Below, piece by piece: positions 7,918 to 16,543 of a stretch of 25,769 nt of DNA (positions are counted from its first letter, which is position 1; each line of letters starts with the position of its first letter). Made by a program: the position numbers and the translations under genes. The stretch is from JBKEAJ01 sp047975005 (GTDB lineage: Bacteria > Bacteroidota > Bacteroidia > Bacteroidales > Prolixibacteraceae): positions 1 to 25,769 of the forward strand of contig JBKECW010000022.1 in NCBI GenBank assembly GCA_047975005.1, read 5' to 3'. The notes below the pieces were generated by a model. The model did no database searches. It was given only the letters and a program-made list of their open reading frames with translations, and was not told where the DNA came from.

Positions 7918-7950
7918 TTTGCTAAAGTCTGCAAGAATTATGTAATTTTG
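7918..7950 (+). promoter_or_regulatory. Promoter of the M23 peptidase gene
   Basis: A TTTG -33 element and a TAATTTTG -7 box are separated by 21 bases, a good match to the Bacteroidota housekeeping consensus. The predicted transcript starts near 7957, about 15 bases before the chosen ATG at 7972, and excludes the earlier in-frame ATG at 7903. Confidence 0.8.
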
Positions 7951-7971
7951 CGTTTTATAAAATGTAGAATC

Positions 7972-9669
7972 ATGATAGCTCGTTTCTTATCCCTCGTAGT
8001 TCTGTTTCTCTCTTTTACTATTGCATCAGTGGCTCAGACAGGAGAGTTTGTAAAGCCGATGAAAATACCAACATTGCTGTCAGGGAATTTCGGCGAACTT
8101 AGGGAGGATCATTTTCACATGGGGCTGGATTTTACGACCAAACGACAGATTGGCATCCCCGTTGTTTCAATCTATGATGGTCGGATTGTGAGGGTGAGAG
8201 TTAGCTATGGAGGATACGGAAAAGCTGTTTATGTGTTACATCCCAATGGTTATATGTCTGTTTATGCGCATTTGGATAAATTTGCACCAGAAATAGAGAC
8301 CTTGGTTCAACAGCAGCAATATAAGTATAAAAATTATGTGGTAGATATTAATTGTGAGGCTCGCAATATTTTGGTGAAACAAGGCGAGCTTATAGCCTAT
8401 TCAGGCAATACTGGAGGCTCGGCAGGACCTCATCTGCATTTTGAGGTGAGAAGTACAGACGGAGTAATGGTGTATAATCCGCTGAAGTTTTTTAATGTCC
8501 CCGACAATACACCTCCTGCAGTGAGAGCCCTCTTTGCATATGGTGCAGAGCAGGACTCGCGAGTGTCAGGATATAAAAATAAAGACCGCTTCTCGGTGAT
8601 AAACAATGGTAACTCAAACTATACTGTAACAGATCCTATAAAAGTGAATGGGGATGTTGGCTTTGGAGTAGAGGCTATAGACCAAACTGATGATAAAACG
8701 TATAGGTATGGGGTTTATGATTTTAAACTATACAGTGGAGATAAATTGCTATTTGAATCGAATTTCGACTCTATTCCTTATGCTAGTGTCAGACATTCAA
8801 ATAGTTACTTGGACTATTATGAGTATGTTAAGAATAGGAGATATGTCAATAAACTCTGGAGAGAACCTTTAAACGACTTGACGATATACAAAACAAAGGC
8901 AAATGGAGTCGTGAGGCTGGATGTAGGCGAGAAGCAAGATTTTATTGCCGTGCTAAAGGATTTTAAAGGAAATACCTCAACCGTAAGATTTTCTGCGGTA
9001 GGAGTGGAAAAGATGGCGAAAAATGAGTTTGTGCGTAACGAAGCAAAACTGTATAAAGCCAAAGAGCCTATTCGTTATAATGGAAGCTATTTCTATGTGA
9101 GTCTAGACTCAGGCTCTCTGTTTAGAGATGAATACTTGTCAATATACGAATGCCAAGATACCTCGCCGGGGTGCATGGCTTCCTACCAAGTAGACTTCGA
9201 TGAAATACCTTTGCGAAAGCATGGGGAATTAGTTGTTTTATTATCTCAATATCCGATTCAGATAAGAGGAAAGCTGGCTATAATGAGAGAGTTGGAGAAA
9301 CGTTCCTATGGAATGGATACTGAAAATGACGGCAAATTCCTGAAGTGTTCATTCGAAGAGCTGGGACGGTACAACTTGGCGGTAGACACTATTGCGCCAA
9401 ATATTGTGATGAAGAGTGTACCCGCATCAAATTCTAAAACGCCTCCACACATCAGATTTAGAGCCTATGATAATCTGTCTGGAGTAAAGCATATAAACGC
9501 ATACATCGATGGGAAATGGATATTGCTCGAATATACGCAGAGCCAATCTTTGTACCATTATGTCTTTGATGAGAAACGATTACCATTGGGCGAAAAACAC
9601 CTATTGGAAATCAAATTGGAGGACAGATGCGGGAACAAATACACCTATGAAAAACAGTTCTATTATTAA
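7972..9669 (+). CDS. Secreted M23-family peptidase with long C-terminal region
   Basis: The 565-residue protein has a signal peptide (about 1-21, ending SVAQ) and an M23/LytM zinc peptidase domain at about 30-175. The zinc and catalytic residues are all visible: H49 and D53 in HFHMGLDF, H100 in YAHL, and the H154-L-H156 motif in GPHLHFEVR. M23 enzymes cut peptidoglycan cross-links, so the likely place of action is the periplasm. About 45 extra residues with QQQQYKYKNY lie between H100 and the HLH motif. The remaining 390 residues are beta-rich and unassigned; part near 475-560 (KTPPHIRFRAYDNLSGVKHI) resembles Ig-like surface domains. The ATG at 7972 is chosen because it starts the signal peptide and lies downstream of the promoter. 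A NUDIX gene follows after five bases. Confidence 0.9.
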   Translation: MIARFLSLVVLFLSFTIASVAQTGEFVKPMKIPTLLSGNFGELREDHFHMGLDFTTKRQIGIPVVSIYDGRIVRVRVSYGGYGKAVYVLHPNGYMSVYAHLDKFAPEIETLVQQQQYKYKNYVVDINCEARNILVKQGELIAYSGNTGGSAGPHLHFEVRSTDGVMVYNPLKFFNVPDNTPPAVRALFAYGAEQDSRVSGYKNKDRFSVINNGNSNYTVTDPIKVNGDVGFGVEAIDQTDDKTYRYGVYDFKLYSGDKLLFESNFDSIPYASVRHSNSYLDYYEYVKNRRYVNKLWREPLNDLTIYKTKANGVVRLDVGEKQDFIAVLKDFKGNTSTVRFSAVGVEKMAKNEFVRNEAKLYKAKEPIRYNGSYFYVSLDSGSLFRDEYLSIYECQDTSPGCMASYQVDFDEIPLRKHGELVVLLSQYPIQIRGKLAIMRELEKRSYGMDTENDGKFLKCSFEELGRYNLAVDTIAPNIVMKSVPASNSKTPPHIRFRAYDNLSGVKHINAYIDGKWILLEYTQSQSLYHYVFDEKRLPLGEKHLLEIKLEDRCGNKYTYEKQFYY

Positions 9670-9674
9670 TTATA

Positions 9675-10097
9675 ATGTATCAATACGAATATAAAATGCC
9701 CTCTCTCACGGCAGATGTGATTTTGTATACTGACAGAAAGGTATTGCTAATCAAAAGACTTCGTGAACCATTCAAAAACAAGTGGGCAATACCTGGTGGG
9801 TTTGTAGATTTTGAGGAAACCATCGTTTATGCCGCAGCTAGGGAATTGAAAGAGGAAACCTCAATCGAAATAGCTCCCGATGAGCTTGTCCTCTTTAAAT
9901 TGGCAGACAAAAAAGGGCGAGACCCACGTGGCTGGACCGTGACAGCTGTATACTCATGTAAAGTCCTCAAGCCCATAAAAGCGACTGCCTGCGATGATGC
10001 TGCAAAAGCGGAATGGTTTGATCTTGATGATCTCCCCGAAATGGCTTTCGACCATAATGAGATATTAAACGATTTTCGTGCACATCTAAGCATTTAG
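9675..10097 (+). CDS. NUDIX hydrolase, ADP-ribose pyrophosphatase-like
   Basis: This 140-residue cytosolic enzyme has a good Nudix box (GX5EX7REUXEEXGU) at residues 42-64: G42, E48, then R56-E57-L58 and E60-E61 that hold the catalytic metals; the usual glycine near the end is S63. The lead-in KNKWAIPGGFVDFEET is like that of ADP-ribose and related sugar-nucleotide pyrophosphatases. The substrate cannot be fixed from the sequence. It starts five bases after the M23 gene and may be co-transcribed with it. Confidence 0.92.
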   Translation: MYQYEYKMPSLTADVILYTDRKVLLIKRLREPFKNKWAIPGGFVDFEETIVYAAARELKEETSIEIAPDELVLFKLADKKGRDPRGWTVTAVYSCKVLKPIKATACDDAAKAEWFDLDDLPEMAFDHNEILNDFRAHLSI

Positions 10098-10153
10098 GCA
10101 GGAAAGTAATATTAAATTAAAGTGTATCATTGCGTAAACCTGCATATTTTGCC

Positions 10154-10161
10154 TAATTTTG
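10154..10161 (+). promoter_or_regulatory. Putative pyk promoter (-7 box)
   Basis: TAATTTTG fits TAnnTTTG, with a weak -33 (ATTG) about 21 bases upstream. The start would be near 10168, giving a leader of about 59 bases before the ATG, longer than for other promoters here. The leader contains the small inverted repeat GCTAGTGGCTAGC. Confidence 0.65.
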
Positions 10162-10226
10162 CGCCGAATTTGGAAGAGTTTTCCCGTAATATAAAAGCTA
10201 GTGGCTAGCAACTAAAATACATATAA

Positions 10227-11636
10227 ATGAAGTATACCAAGATTATTGCATCCATATCAGATATCAGATGTGAGGTTGATTTTATTCGCTCCCTTTATGA
10301 CGAGGGAATGAACGTGGCAAGAATGAATACGGCTCATATTACTGAGGAGTCTGCTCTCAACTTGTTAAATAACATCAGAGCCGTTTCCGAAGAAATAGCA
10401 GTGCTAATAGATACAAAAGGACCTGAGGTCAGAACTGTGTCTGAAGATACTTTGGAGCTTAAAATCGGAGATAGGGTGACTATAATCAACGATAGTGAAG
10501 CCGTTTCTGCAAAAGATAATATAATCAGCACAAATTATATAGGATTTGTCAAAGATGTTCCTGCCGGGAGCAGTATCCTTATTGATGACGGTGAAACGGA
10601 GCTGTTGGTTGTCGATAAACAAAGTGATAAATTACTTTGTGAAGTTAGAAATACAGGCACCATAAAAAATAAAAAGAGTATAAATGTGCCAAAATGCCAT
10701 TTTGAACTCCCTGCGCTTACAGAGAAAGATATAAAATATATACGTTTTGCAGCAAGAAATAAAATTGACTTTATTGCTCACTCTTTTGTTAGATCCAAGG
10801 CTGATGTTGACGCAGTACAAAAAATTCTGAACGAAGAGGGGAGCGACGCTAAGATTATTGCAAAAATAGAGAATGAGCAAGGCGTAAAGAATATTGATGA
10901 AATCCTTGATAGCGCATACGGAATTATGGTTGCTCGTGGTGATTTGGGTATCGAAGTGCCTGCCGAAAAACTGCCTGTATATCAGGTAGAGCTTGTGCGT
11001 AAATGCGTAGAGCGTAGCAAAGTTGTTATTATAGCAACACAAATGTTGCATACAATGATTGATAACCCGCGTCCGACAAGAGCAGAAGTGAGTGATATTG
11101 CTACGGCTATCTTTTCGCGTACAGATGCAATTATGCTAAGTGGCGAGACTGCATACGGAAAATATCCTGTCGAGTCGGTAAGGTTAATGTCTAAGATTGC
11201 ATGCGAAGTAGAGAAGAGTAAGGATAAAAGGAACGATATAATCCCTAAAATAGACTGTGGTGATGTTGCTGCTAATTTGGCAGGATTTGCAGTGAAGTCT
11301 TCGGAAACCCTAGATGCTAAGGCGATTGTAACAAACACACTGTCTGGTAAAACTGCTAGATATATATCTGCATTTAGAGGAGTGAAGCCAGTGTATGCAA
11401 TGTGTTATAATGAAAGTGTTATGCGCAAGTTGGCATTGTCTTATGGAGTTTTCCCATTTACCGAAAATCCTAAGAAAAATAAAGAGAAAACTGTTAAGGC
11501 TGCCTTGGATAGACTTGTAAAAGATAAAGTCCTTAATAAAAAAGACCAGGTGGTATATGCCGGAGGAAGTTTTGGTGTTGGTGGCGGTACTACATTTGTG
11601 GAAATATCGGATATTGACTCTTTAACTAGGAAATAA
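10227..11636 (+). CDS. pyk: Pyruvate kinase
   Basis: Pyruvate kinase makes pyruvate and ATP from phosphoenolpyruvate and ADP at the end of glycolysis. The 469 residues carry the barrel motifs DTKGPEVRT (about 62-70), the catalytic K213 in IIAKIENEQG, E215 and D239 (metal ligands) in VARGDLGIEVP, and the family signature around ATQMLHTM to PTRAEVSD (about 270-290), then SGETAYGKYPVE. The B domain sits at about 72-155. The first motif reads MNTAH, which is usual in Bacteroidota where others have MNFSH. The C-terminal allosteric-type domain is present. An outer-membrane protein gene follows 24 bases later. Confidence 0.98.
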   Translation: MKYTKIIASISDIRCEVDFIRSLYDEGMNVARMNTAHITEESALNLLNNIRAVSEEIAVLIDTKGPEVRTVSEDTLELKIGDRVTIINDSEAVSAKDNIISTNYIGFVKDVPAGSSILIDDGETELLVVDKQSDKLLCEVRNTGTIKNKKSINVPKCHFELPALTEKDIKYIRFAARNKIDFIAHSFVRSKADVDAVQKILNEEGSDAKIIAKIENEQGVKNIDEILDSAYGIMVARGDLGIEVPAEKLPVYQVELVRKCVERSKVVIIATQMLHTMIDNPRPTRAEVSDIATAIFSRTDAIMLSGETAYGKYPVESVRLMSKIACEVEKSKDKRNDIIPKIDCGDVAANLAGFAVKSSETLDAKAIVTNTLSGKTARYISAFRGVKPVYAMCYNESVMRKLALSYGVFPFTENPKKNKEKTVKAALDRLVKDKVLNKKDQVVYAGGSFGVGGGTTFVEISDIDSLTRK

Positions 11637-11660
11637 TACTAACTTATTAAAATAAATGTT

Positions 11661-12236
11661 ATGATAAAAAGGGTTATTTGGCTATGCTCCATGCTATTAG
11701 TTGGTGTTGCAGGGCTACATGCTCAGGAGCTTGATTTGGGTATACAAGTAGGAGCAAGATTTGCTGACTATAAAGCAGTAAAAGAATATAGCAGTTCTAG
11801 TGCGATGGGTTACAACGTAGGAGCATTTGCAAGGTTAGGGCTTTTTGGGAGTTTATTTATTCAACCAGAAGCATACTACACCTTCTCAAAAGACGCTGTG
11901 AACATAGGATTAAAAGAATTTGATGTAAACTATAACAGTTTTGATATTCCGGTTTTACTAGGCTACAAGATTCTTGATATTAGCCTGCTTAGATTGGCAG
12001 CTGTGGCAGGACCCGTTTTTTCCTTTGGAGTAGGAGACAACGGAGGTCTTGATGGTTCGTCTATGGATAGTTATACTGACTTTAAAAGCAATTATTATGG
12101 CTTTCAATATGGACTTAGCCTAGATGTGGGCTCTTTTATGTTCGGACTTCGCGGAGCATATCAGGGGTCTGTTAGCAAAAATTTTAATTTAAGCTCTAAT
12201 CAGGTGCTTGCAGTGGTTGGCTTTAAGTTCTTGTAG
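11661..12236 (+). CDS. Outer-membrane beta-barrel protein (porin-like)
   Basis: The protein of 191 residues has a signal peptide (about 1-22, ending AGLHAQ) and alternates polar and hydrophobic residues as in eight-stranded outer-membrane barrels; examples are the strand pairs GYNVGAFARLGLFGSLFIQP and YYGFQYGLSLDVGSFMFGLR. The C-terminal residues VLAVVGFKFL, ending in an aromatic-hydrophobic pair, fit the barrel-assembly signal. It resembles the PorT/OMP_b-brl type of Bacteroidota. Its role is unknown. It lies 24 bases after pyk and just before a terminator, so it is likely read from the pyk promoter. Confidence 0.85.
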   Translation: MIKRVIWLCSMLLVGVAGLHAQELDLGIQVGARFADYKAVKEYSSSSAMGYNVGAFARLGLFGSLFIQPEAYYTFSKDAVNIGLKEFDVNYNSFDIPVLLGYKILDISLLRLAAVAGPVFSFGVGDNGGLDGSSMDSYTDFKSNYYGFQYGLSLDVGSFMFGLRGAYQGSVSKNFNLSSNQVLAVVGFKFL

Positions 12237-12253
12237 AGAGACGAAATATTACT

Positions 12254-12291
12254 AAAAAAGGCTTCTCACAGAAAGTGGGAAGCCTTTTTTT
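12254..12291. terminator. Bidirectional terminator between the barrel gene and ccsA
   Basis: The stem AAAAAAGGCTTCTCAC pairs with GTGGGAAGCCTTTTTT (one G-T pair) around a five-base loop. Flanking A and T runs let it serve both the pyk/barrel transcript and the convergent nrf operon. Confidence 0.92.
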
Positions 12292-12313
12292 ATGTGAACG
12301 CTATTCTGTTCTT

Positions 12314-13096
12314 TTAATTGAAATAGGTATGCATACTTGCTTGGGCAGACGGCAGATAATTAACCCCTTTCCACGTAATCATCAGGCATACAAAAGCAAT
12401 TATCAGAATAATCATCGCTTCCTTCCTTCTTAAAGGCTTGCTCTTGCGCCAATGTACATACAGCATATATGCTGCAAAGGTTACGAATGCCCACGTCTCC
12501 TTTGGGTCCCATGACCAAAAATGGCACCATACTTCCTTTGCCCATAATGCGCCCATAAGCATTCCCAACAACAACATTCCCGAACCTATGTAAACAATGT
12601 CGTCAATCTTGACTATAAAGTCGTTGGCGTAATTTTTCTTATGCAAGCTGTAGATGCTCATCAGCGTTGCTGCTCCCAGCATAGCATAGGACATTATATA
12701 TACACTTACGTGCGGAATGAACCAAGCGCTTTGCAAAGCAGGCATCAAGTTTTTACTCTGAATCTCAGGCTTAAAAACATTAACAAGTAAAAAAACACTG
12801 CTCACAAGCGCCGAATACGTAAGTATCCATTTGTAATCCCATATTTTATAAATAAGATAACCTATTGCAGTTAAAAAAATGGCATACCAAAGTCGAGTTT
12901 CTCCCATCGTACGCATCGGTGGACGTTGAAGAGTATTCCACATTACTATTACAAACGATGTTATGATAACTATGCCCAGAATATAAAGTATGTTGCCTAG
13001 CTTTTGATATTTCTTGCTGAAAAATACCAATAAACTACCTGATACTAAAGCTAGTATAGTCGATATTGCGATAATGATGTAATTTTCCCAAATCAT
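12314..13096 (-). CDS. ccsA: Cytochrome c biogenesis protein CcsA (System II haem lyase)
   Basis: CcsA is the membrane half of the System II synthetase that attaches haem to c-type cytochromes on the outer face of the inner membrane. The 260-residue protein has about eight membrane helices. The tryptophan-rich WWD motif is seen as WCHFWSWDPKETW (about 202-214), with flanking histidines in FIPHVSVYIMSY and SMHTYFN as probable external haem ligands. An upstream in-frame ATG would add 31 residues that overlap resB and do not fit the family; the chosen ATG overlaps the resB stop as ATGA, the usual coupled arrangement. It is the last gene of the nrf operon. It probably acts with ResB on NrfA, including its CxxCK haem, as NrfI does in Wolinella. 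Confidence 0.93.
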   Translation of the reverse strand: MIWENYIIIAISTILALVSGSLLVFFSKKYQKLGNILYILGIVIITSFVIVMWNTLQRPPMRTMGETRLWYAIFLTAIGYLIYKIWDYKWILTYSALVSSVFLLVNVFKPEIQSKNLMPALQSAWFIPHVSVYIMSYAMLGAATLMSIYSLHKKNYANDFIVKIDDIVYIGSGMLLLGMLMGALWAKEVWCHFWSWDPKETWAFVTFAAYMLYVHWRKSKPLRRKEAMIILIIAFVCLMITWKGVNYLPSAQASMHTYFN

Positions 13097-14367
13097 AATT
13101 TGTTGCTTTTTGAGGGCTTGCTGCGCCAAAACATGAAGACAGTGCCGATGGTGAGTAGAATGATAGATATATATTCGTAGTTGCGCCAAGGGTCGTAGAC
13201 CAAATCAAAAATACTTGTGATTGAGGAGGTGCCAAGTGCTTTGTCGTAGTCAGACTGATAAATCATCCAATCTCCTGCTACCATAGGTTTGTTGACTTCT
13301 ATTCTTTTATTTGTGATCGTTTCTCCGCTTTTTAAATAAACATCTACATCCGAATAGAAACGCTTTGGCTCTGCTTGTGTCATTGCTAAAACCAAAGAAT
13401 CGCCTAAAGGTAGAAATTTATATAGTTGTAAGTTGTTGCCACTGCTTATCCATGATGTATAGTCTTTGTTCAGCTTTGTGTCGTGAACTTTTACAAGGCT
13501 AGCAGGACACGCTCCGGGCATCGGCAGGGTTTCGTATTCGACAGAGTCCTTGCGCACTGCCATCGGAAGAAATTTCTCAACCTCTATCTCCCAATGCAAT
13601 AACTTTCCTTTGTTTCTTACTGTGTCTATGTCAAAATATTCGGGCAGACTCTCGGGCTGTACTTTCCCTGTTCGACGATGTACCACTGCCAACTTCGGTG
13701 GGTATTCTTCCATCACAAAGTCTTTTAGATTTATCGCAATGGGAAGTTCTTCAACTTCGCCTGTTTTGCTGTGTGTGGCTCTCCATTCTGTTTCTCCTTC
13801 CCTCGTTGTTATTGAGTATTGTGACACTTGCGATGCTCCTGCACCTATAAAATATAACATGAATAATAAGCCGGTATGATTGAAAAAGAAACCGATGTTT
13901 TTTATTGAAAGACCTTTGGTAAGTCTTTTTATAATCGCAAATACCAAGCAGATTAGGAGGTAGGCGTAGATTAGAACAAAGGGATAAAAACTAGTCATAT
14001 TTCTTATGCCAAGTTTTCCTGCTAAGTCGCTAGGGTGGGGATGGGCATACTGTGTGGTGATGCCGAGTATTAGTGCCAGAATAGCGAGACTTATAATAGA
14101 ACTCAGTGCAGCATTGCCTCCCGATAGGAATGCACCGACTTTGTTGTCAGGAAGGACAATGACCAGTATAATTGCCGTAACGATTATGAGCGACAGCAAA
14201 ACCAAGTGTATGGGGATAGGTAGTATTCCTGCCGGACGTGCAAGTGTTTCGATGTTGAAAGCACCAAAACTCATCTGCAATATGACTCCTATAATCGCTA
14301 TTGCCAAGCAAATTAAAAGACTGCTCTTTAAGCCTAGTTTGTGTTGTTTATTTGTTGTTTCGGTCAT
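13093..14367 (-). CDS. resB: ResB/Ccs1-like cytochrome c biogenesis protein
   Basis: ResB (Ccs1) partners CcsA in the System II haem-attachment complex. The 424 residues have membrane segments at about 14-34, 46-70, 80-100 and 115-135, a fifth near 150-170 (FFFNHTGLLFMLYFIGAG, with a histidine that may bind haem), a periplasmic domain of about 210 residues, and a final membrane helix near 400-418. The start MTETTNKQHKLG is preferred to an ATG 21 bases upstream because that one lies inside the hairpin following nrfA. The stop overlaps the ccsA start by four bases (ATGA). ResB and CcsA are separate here, whereas epsilonproteobacterial NrfI is one fused protein. Confidence 0.9.
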   Translation of the reverse strand: MTETTNKQHKLGLKSSLLICLAIAIIGVILQMSFGAFNIETLARPAGILPIPIHLVLLSLIIVTAIILVIVLPDNKVGAFLSGGNAALSSIISLAILALILGITTQYAHPHPSDLAGKLGIRNMTSFYPFVLIYAYLLICLVFAIIKRLTKGLSIKNIGFFFNHTGLLFMLYFIGAGASQVSQYSITTREGETEWRATHSKTGEVEELPIAINLKDFVMEEYPPKLAVVHRRTGKVQPESLPEYFDIDTVRNKGKLLHWEIEVEKFLPMAVRKDSVEYETLPMPGACPASLVKVHDTKLNKDYTSWISSGNNLQLYKFLPLGDSLVLAMTQAEPKRFYSDVDVYLKSGETITNKRIEVNKPMVAGDWMIYQSDYDKALGTSSITSIFDLVYDPWRNYEYISIILLTIGTVFMFWRSKPSKSNKL

Positions 14368-14382
14368 TAAGTTTTTAATTAA

Positions 14383-14413
14383 AAACAAGGCAACCCTGTG
14401 AGCTGCCTTGTTT
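14383..14413 (-). terminator. Terminator-like hairpin between nrfA and resB
   Basis: Arms AAACAAGGCA and TGCCTTGTTT pair perfectly around an 11-base loop; on the minus strand the stem is followed by more T residues. It sits in the 94-base gap between nrfA and resB and has the form of an intrinsic terminator. As resB has no obvious promoter, it more likely reduces expression of resB-ccsA relative to nrfA or protects the nrfA mRNA end. Confidence 0.75.
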
Positions 14414-14461
14414 AGAAGTATTCGAATGTTATTTCAGACTAAATCATTGCTGCTCTGTGGA

Positions 14462-15949
14462 TTATAGTCTGTTGTTTGCTTCTGCATCTGCAAGCCATTT
14501 TGGAACAACTGTTTCAAGAAATTCTTTCTTCTCTGCTTTCAGTTTGTCCATGTCTAAGCCGATAATCTTTTGTGCCTCAGCTTTGTTTGCGTAAACAGGC
14601 TTTTTGTAGCTGTCTTGGATGCTCAAAGCATAGAAAACGTCTCTGATGGCTCTGCGTGCATCGTGCGCCTTATCTATGCCGTGTGCCAATATTCTCTCAG
14701 TCTCTTGTGGTGCGTGGAATGATGCTCCGTGAGATGCTACTCCAAAGTCCCAACGCCATTGAGCTTGGCGGATTAGTTTGAGAGATGCTTTCATTTGTTC
14801 GTCTGTCGCTCCGTTGTCCCATGCATATTTTGCCTCAAAGTGTGCATCGGTCAATAGCTCCTCAAGTCTGTTTCTTAGTTCAAATGCTTTTTCCTGTCTT
14901 GTGTACACAAGTTGCATTAGTTGGTCGGGGGTCTCTTTATGACAAGTCAGGCAGGTGCGCTCCATGTTTCTCAATGGGCTTACCAAATGGTGATCGGTAA
15001 ATTTAACAACTCCGTCTGCCATGTAAGGCATGTGGCAGTCTGCGCATGATACTCCTCTCTCGGCATGTGGTCCCATTTTGAATATTTCATAATCAGGGTG
15101 TTGTGCTTTGAGCATTGGAGTTTTGCTTAGCTTGTGTGTCCAATCTACAAAATCAATATTATCGTAATATTTTTCCATTGCCTCAACAGTGAACCCGCTA
15201 TCCCAAGGGAAGGTTACGACATTGCCTTCTTTCGAGAAATAGTATTCTACGTGGCACTGTGCACAAACCAAAGAACGCATTTCTTGGTGTGTTGCTTTTG
15301 TTATGTCTTTGCCTTGACGTTCAAATGCTTCGATAAGTGCAGGTCTAGATATTTGTAAATTCATTGTTTCAGGGTCATGACAATCAGCACATCCTATCGG
15401 ATTTACAATTTGCTCTCCATGTGCTGCCCACTTATGATTGTAAAACTCGTTGATACCCATCTCGTTCATCAATCTTGGTACATCGGGAGATTTACATGTC
15501 CAACATGCCGCAGGCATCGGTCCATCTTCTTCCCCTGTTGGACCTCCGGTGCGGAGCGTATTTCTCACATCCTCAACGGCATAAAAGTGTCCTCTAGGAG
15601 CATTGTAATCTTTAGCAAAACCATAACCTGCCCAAAGGACAACCATTGCAGGGCGTTGAGCTAAGGCATCTTCCAAGTGGTTGCCCATATATTTGCTCTT
15701 GAAGTCCATGAGTTTTGTATTCTCCCATGTCTCGTATTCGCGAGGGTAATTCTCTCCCCACAAGCCATTGCGTGCTTCTATACCTTCAATCTTAACTTTC
15801 TGACCTTGACTATAGATGCCGGCAACCTCCGAGCGCCTCTCTGTAATTGATGCTGCTAATATTCCTAAAAGGAAAACCACAACAGCCACTAAACAAAAAA
15901 GTAGTATTGTTTGAGTCTTGCTTAATTTACTTGATTTTTCTTTACTCAT
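14462..15949 (-). CDS. nrfA: Cytochrome c nitrite reductase, catalytic subunit
   Basis: NrfA reduces nitrite to ammonium with six electrons at a pentahaem active site in the periplasm. The 495-residue protein has an N-terminal membrane or signal segment (about 12-33). The catalytic haem is bound by the typical CxxCK motif (C149, C152, K153), and four CxxCH motifs follow with histidines at 191, 233, 306 and 337. The tyrosine of the active site lies in HVEYYF (236 or 237), just after the third haem. The N-terminal anchor appears to be kept, as in Bacteroidota that lack a soluble periplasmic form. It follows nrfH by 12 bases. Its electrons come from menaquinol through NrfH. Confidence 0.98.
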   Translation of the reverse strand: MSKEKSSKLSKTQTILLFCLVAVVVFLLGILAASITERRSEVAGIYSQGQKVKIEGIEARNGLWGENYPREYETWENTKLMDFKSKYMGNHLEDALAQRPAMVVLWAGYGFAKDYNAPRGHFYAVEDVRNTLRTGGPTGEEDGPMPAACWTCKSPDVPRLMNEMGINEFYNHKWAAHGEQIVNPIGCADCHDPETMNLQISRPALIEAFERQGKDITKATHQEMRSLVCAQCHVEYYFSKEGNVVTFPWDSGFTVEAMEKYYDNIDFVDWTHKLSKTPMLKAQHPDYEIFKMGPHAERGVSCADCHMPYMADGVVKFTDHHLVSPLRNMERTCLTCHKETPDQLMQLVYTRQEKAFELRNRLEELLTDAHFEAKYAWDNGATDEQMKASLKLIRQAQWRWDFGVASHGASFHAPQETERILAHGIDKAHDARRAIRDVFYALSIQDSYKKPVYANKAEAQKIIGLDMDKLKAEKKEFLETVVPKWLADAEANNRL

Positions 15950-15961
15950 AATATTTGTGTT

Positions 15962-16543
15962 TTATTTCTTTTCTTTCATTCTCTCTTTTAACCAGCTTGG
16001 TACTGGGGATTCTGGGAGTGGAACTAGTGCGTTTGGAGATGATGCCAAATTGCTAATTTCTCCATGTGCTACATCTCTATGACAGTCCCAACAGGCTTTG
16101 CCTTTTCCCTCTTTTGTGTCCTTGAAACACAGCATGCCTGTATTTACTATTGTGGTGTTCAAATCTGAATGGCACCTTATGCAATTATCCATTATTACAC
16201 TGGAGCTTGCTTCTTTGGCCCTTATGACTTGTGGTTCCTGTCTTGTAGTAAACACATACGAGTGGTACAAACCATCTTTTGCTTTGAAGGCATATTTGCT
16301 GAACACATTGTTGTGCGGCACATGACAATCGTTGCAGTTGGCTCTTTCTCTATGAGAGCTATGAAACCACGATGAATATTGAGATTGCATGACATGACAG
16401 TTTACACATGTCGAGGGGTCATCTGAGATGTAAGACCATGCCCGCGACATATAAAATGTGTAGACAAACAATCCTCCAAATATACCAAGAAGTATGGTAA
16501 ATGGTATGCGCCAAGACTTTGGTATGTTGAATAGTTTTGTCAT
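15962..16543 (-). CDS. nrfH: Cytochrome c nitrite reductase, membrane quinol-oxidising subunit
   Basis: NrfH, of the NapC/NirT family, is a tetrahaem cytochrome c that oxidises menaquinol and hands electrons to NrfA. It has 193 residues, one N-terminal membrane anchor (about 13-31) and four CxxCH motifs with histidines at 50, 74, 125 and 155. The methionine M52 just after the first haem motif (CVNCHVM) matches the unusual methionine ligand of haem 1 in NrfH. The ATG overlaps the stop of the preceding porin gene by four bases (ATGA), so translation is coupled. It lies directly before nrfA. Confidence 0.96.
   Translation of the reverse strand: MTKLFNIPKSWRIPFTILLGIFGGLFVYTFYMSRAWSYISDDPSTCVNCHVMQSQYSSWFHSSHRERANCNDCHVPHNNVFSKYAFKAKDGLYHSYVFTTRQEPQVIRAKEASSSVIMDNCIRCHSDLNTTIVNTGMLCFKDTKEGKGKACWDCHRDVAHGEISNLASSPNALVPLPESPVPSWLKERMKEKK

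Noticed and set aside
10227..11636. A changed active site in pyruvate kinase (MNTAH instead of MNFSH)
   Set aside because: This is the common form in Bacteroidota pyruvate kinases; the catalytic lysine and metal ligands are present.
13097..13189. An N-terminal extension of CcsA
   Set aside because: It would overlap resB coding sequence by 97 bases, lacks family similarity, and the ATGA overlap gives a better start.
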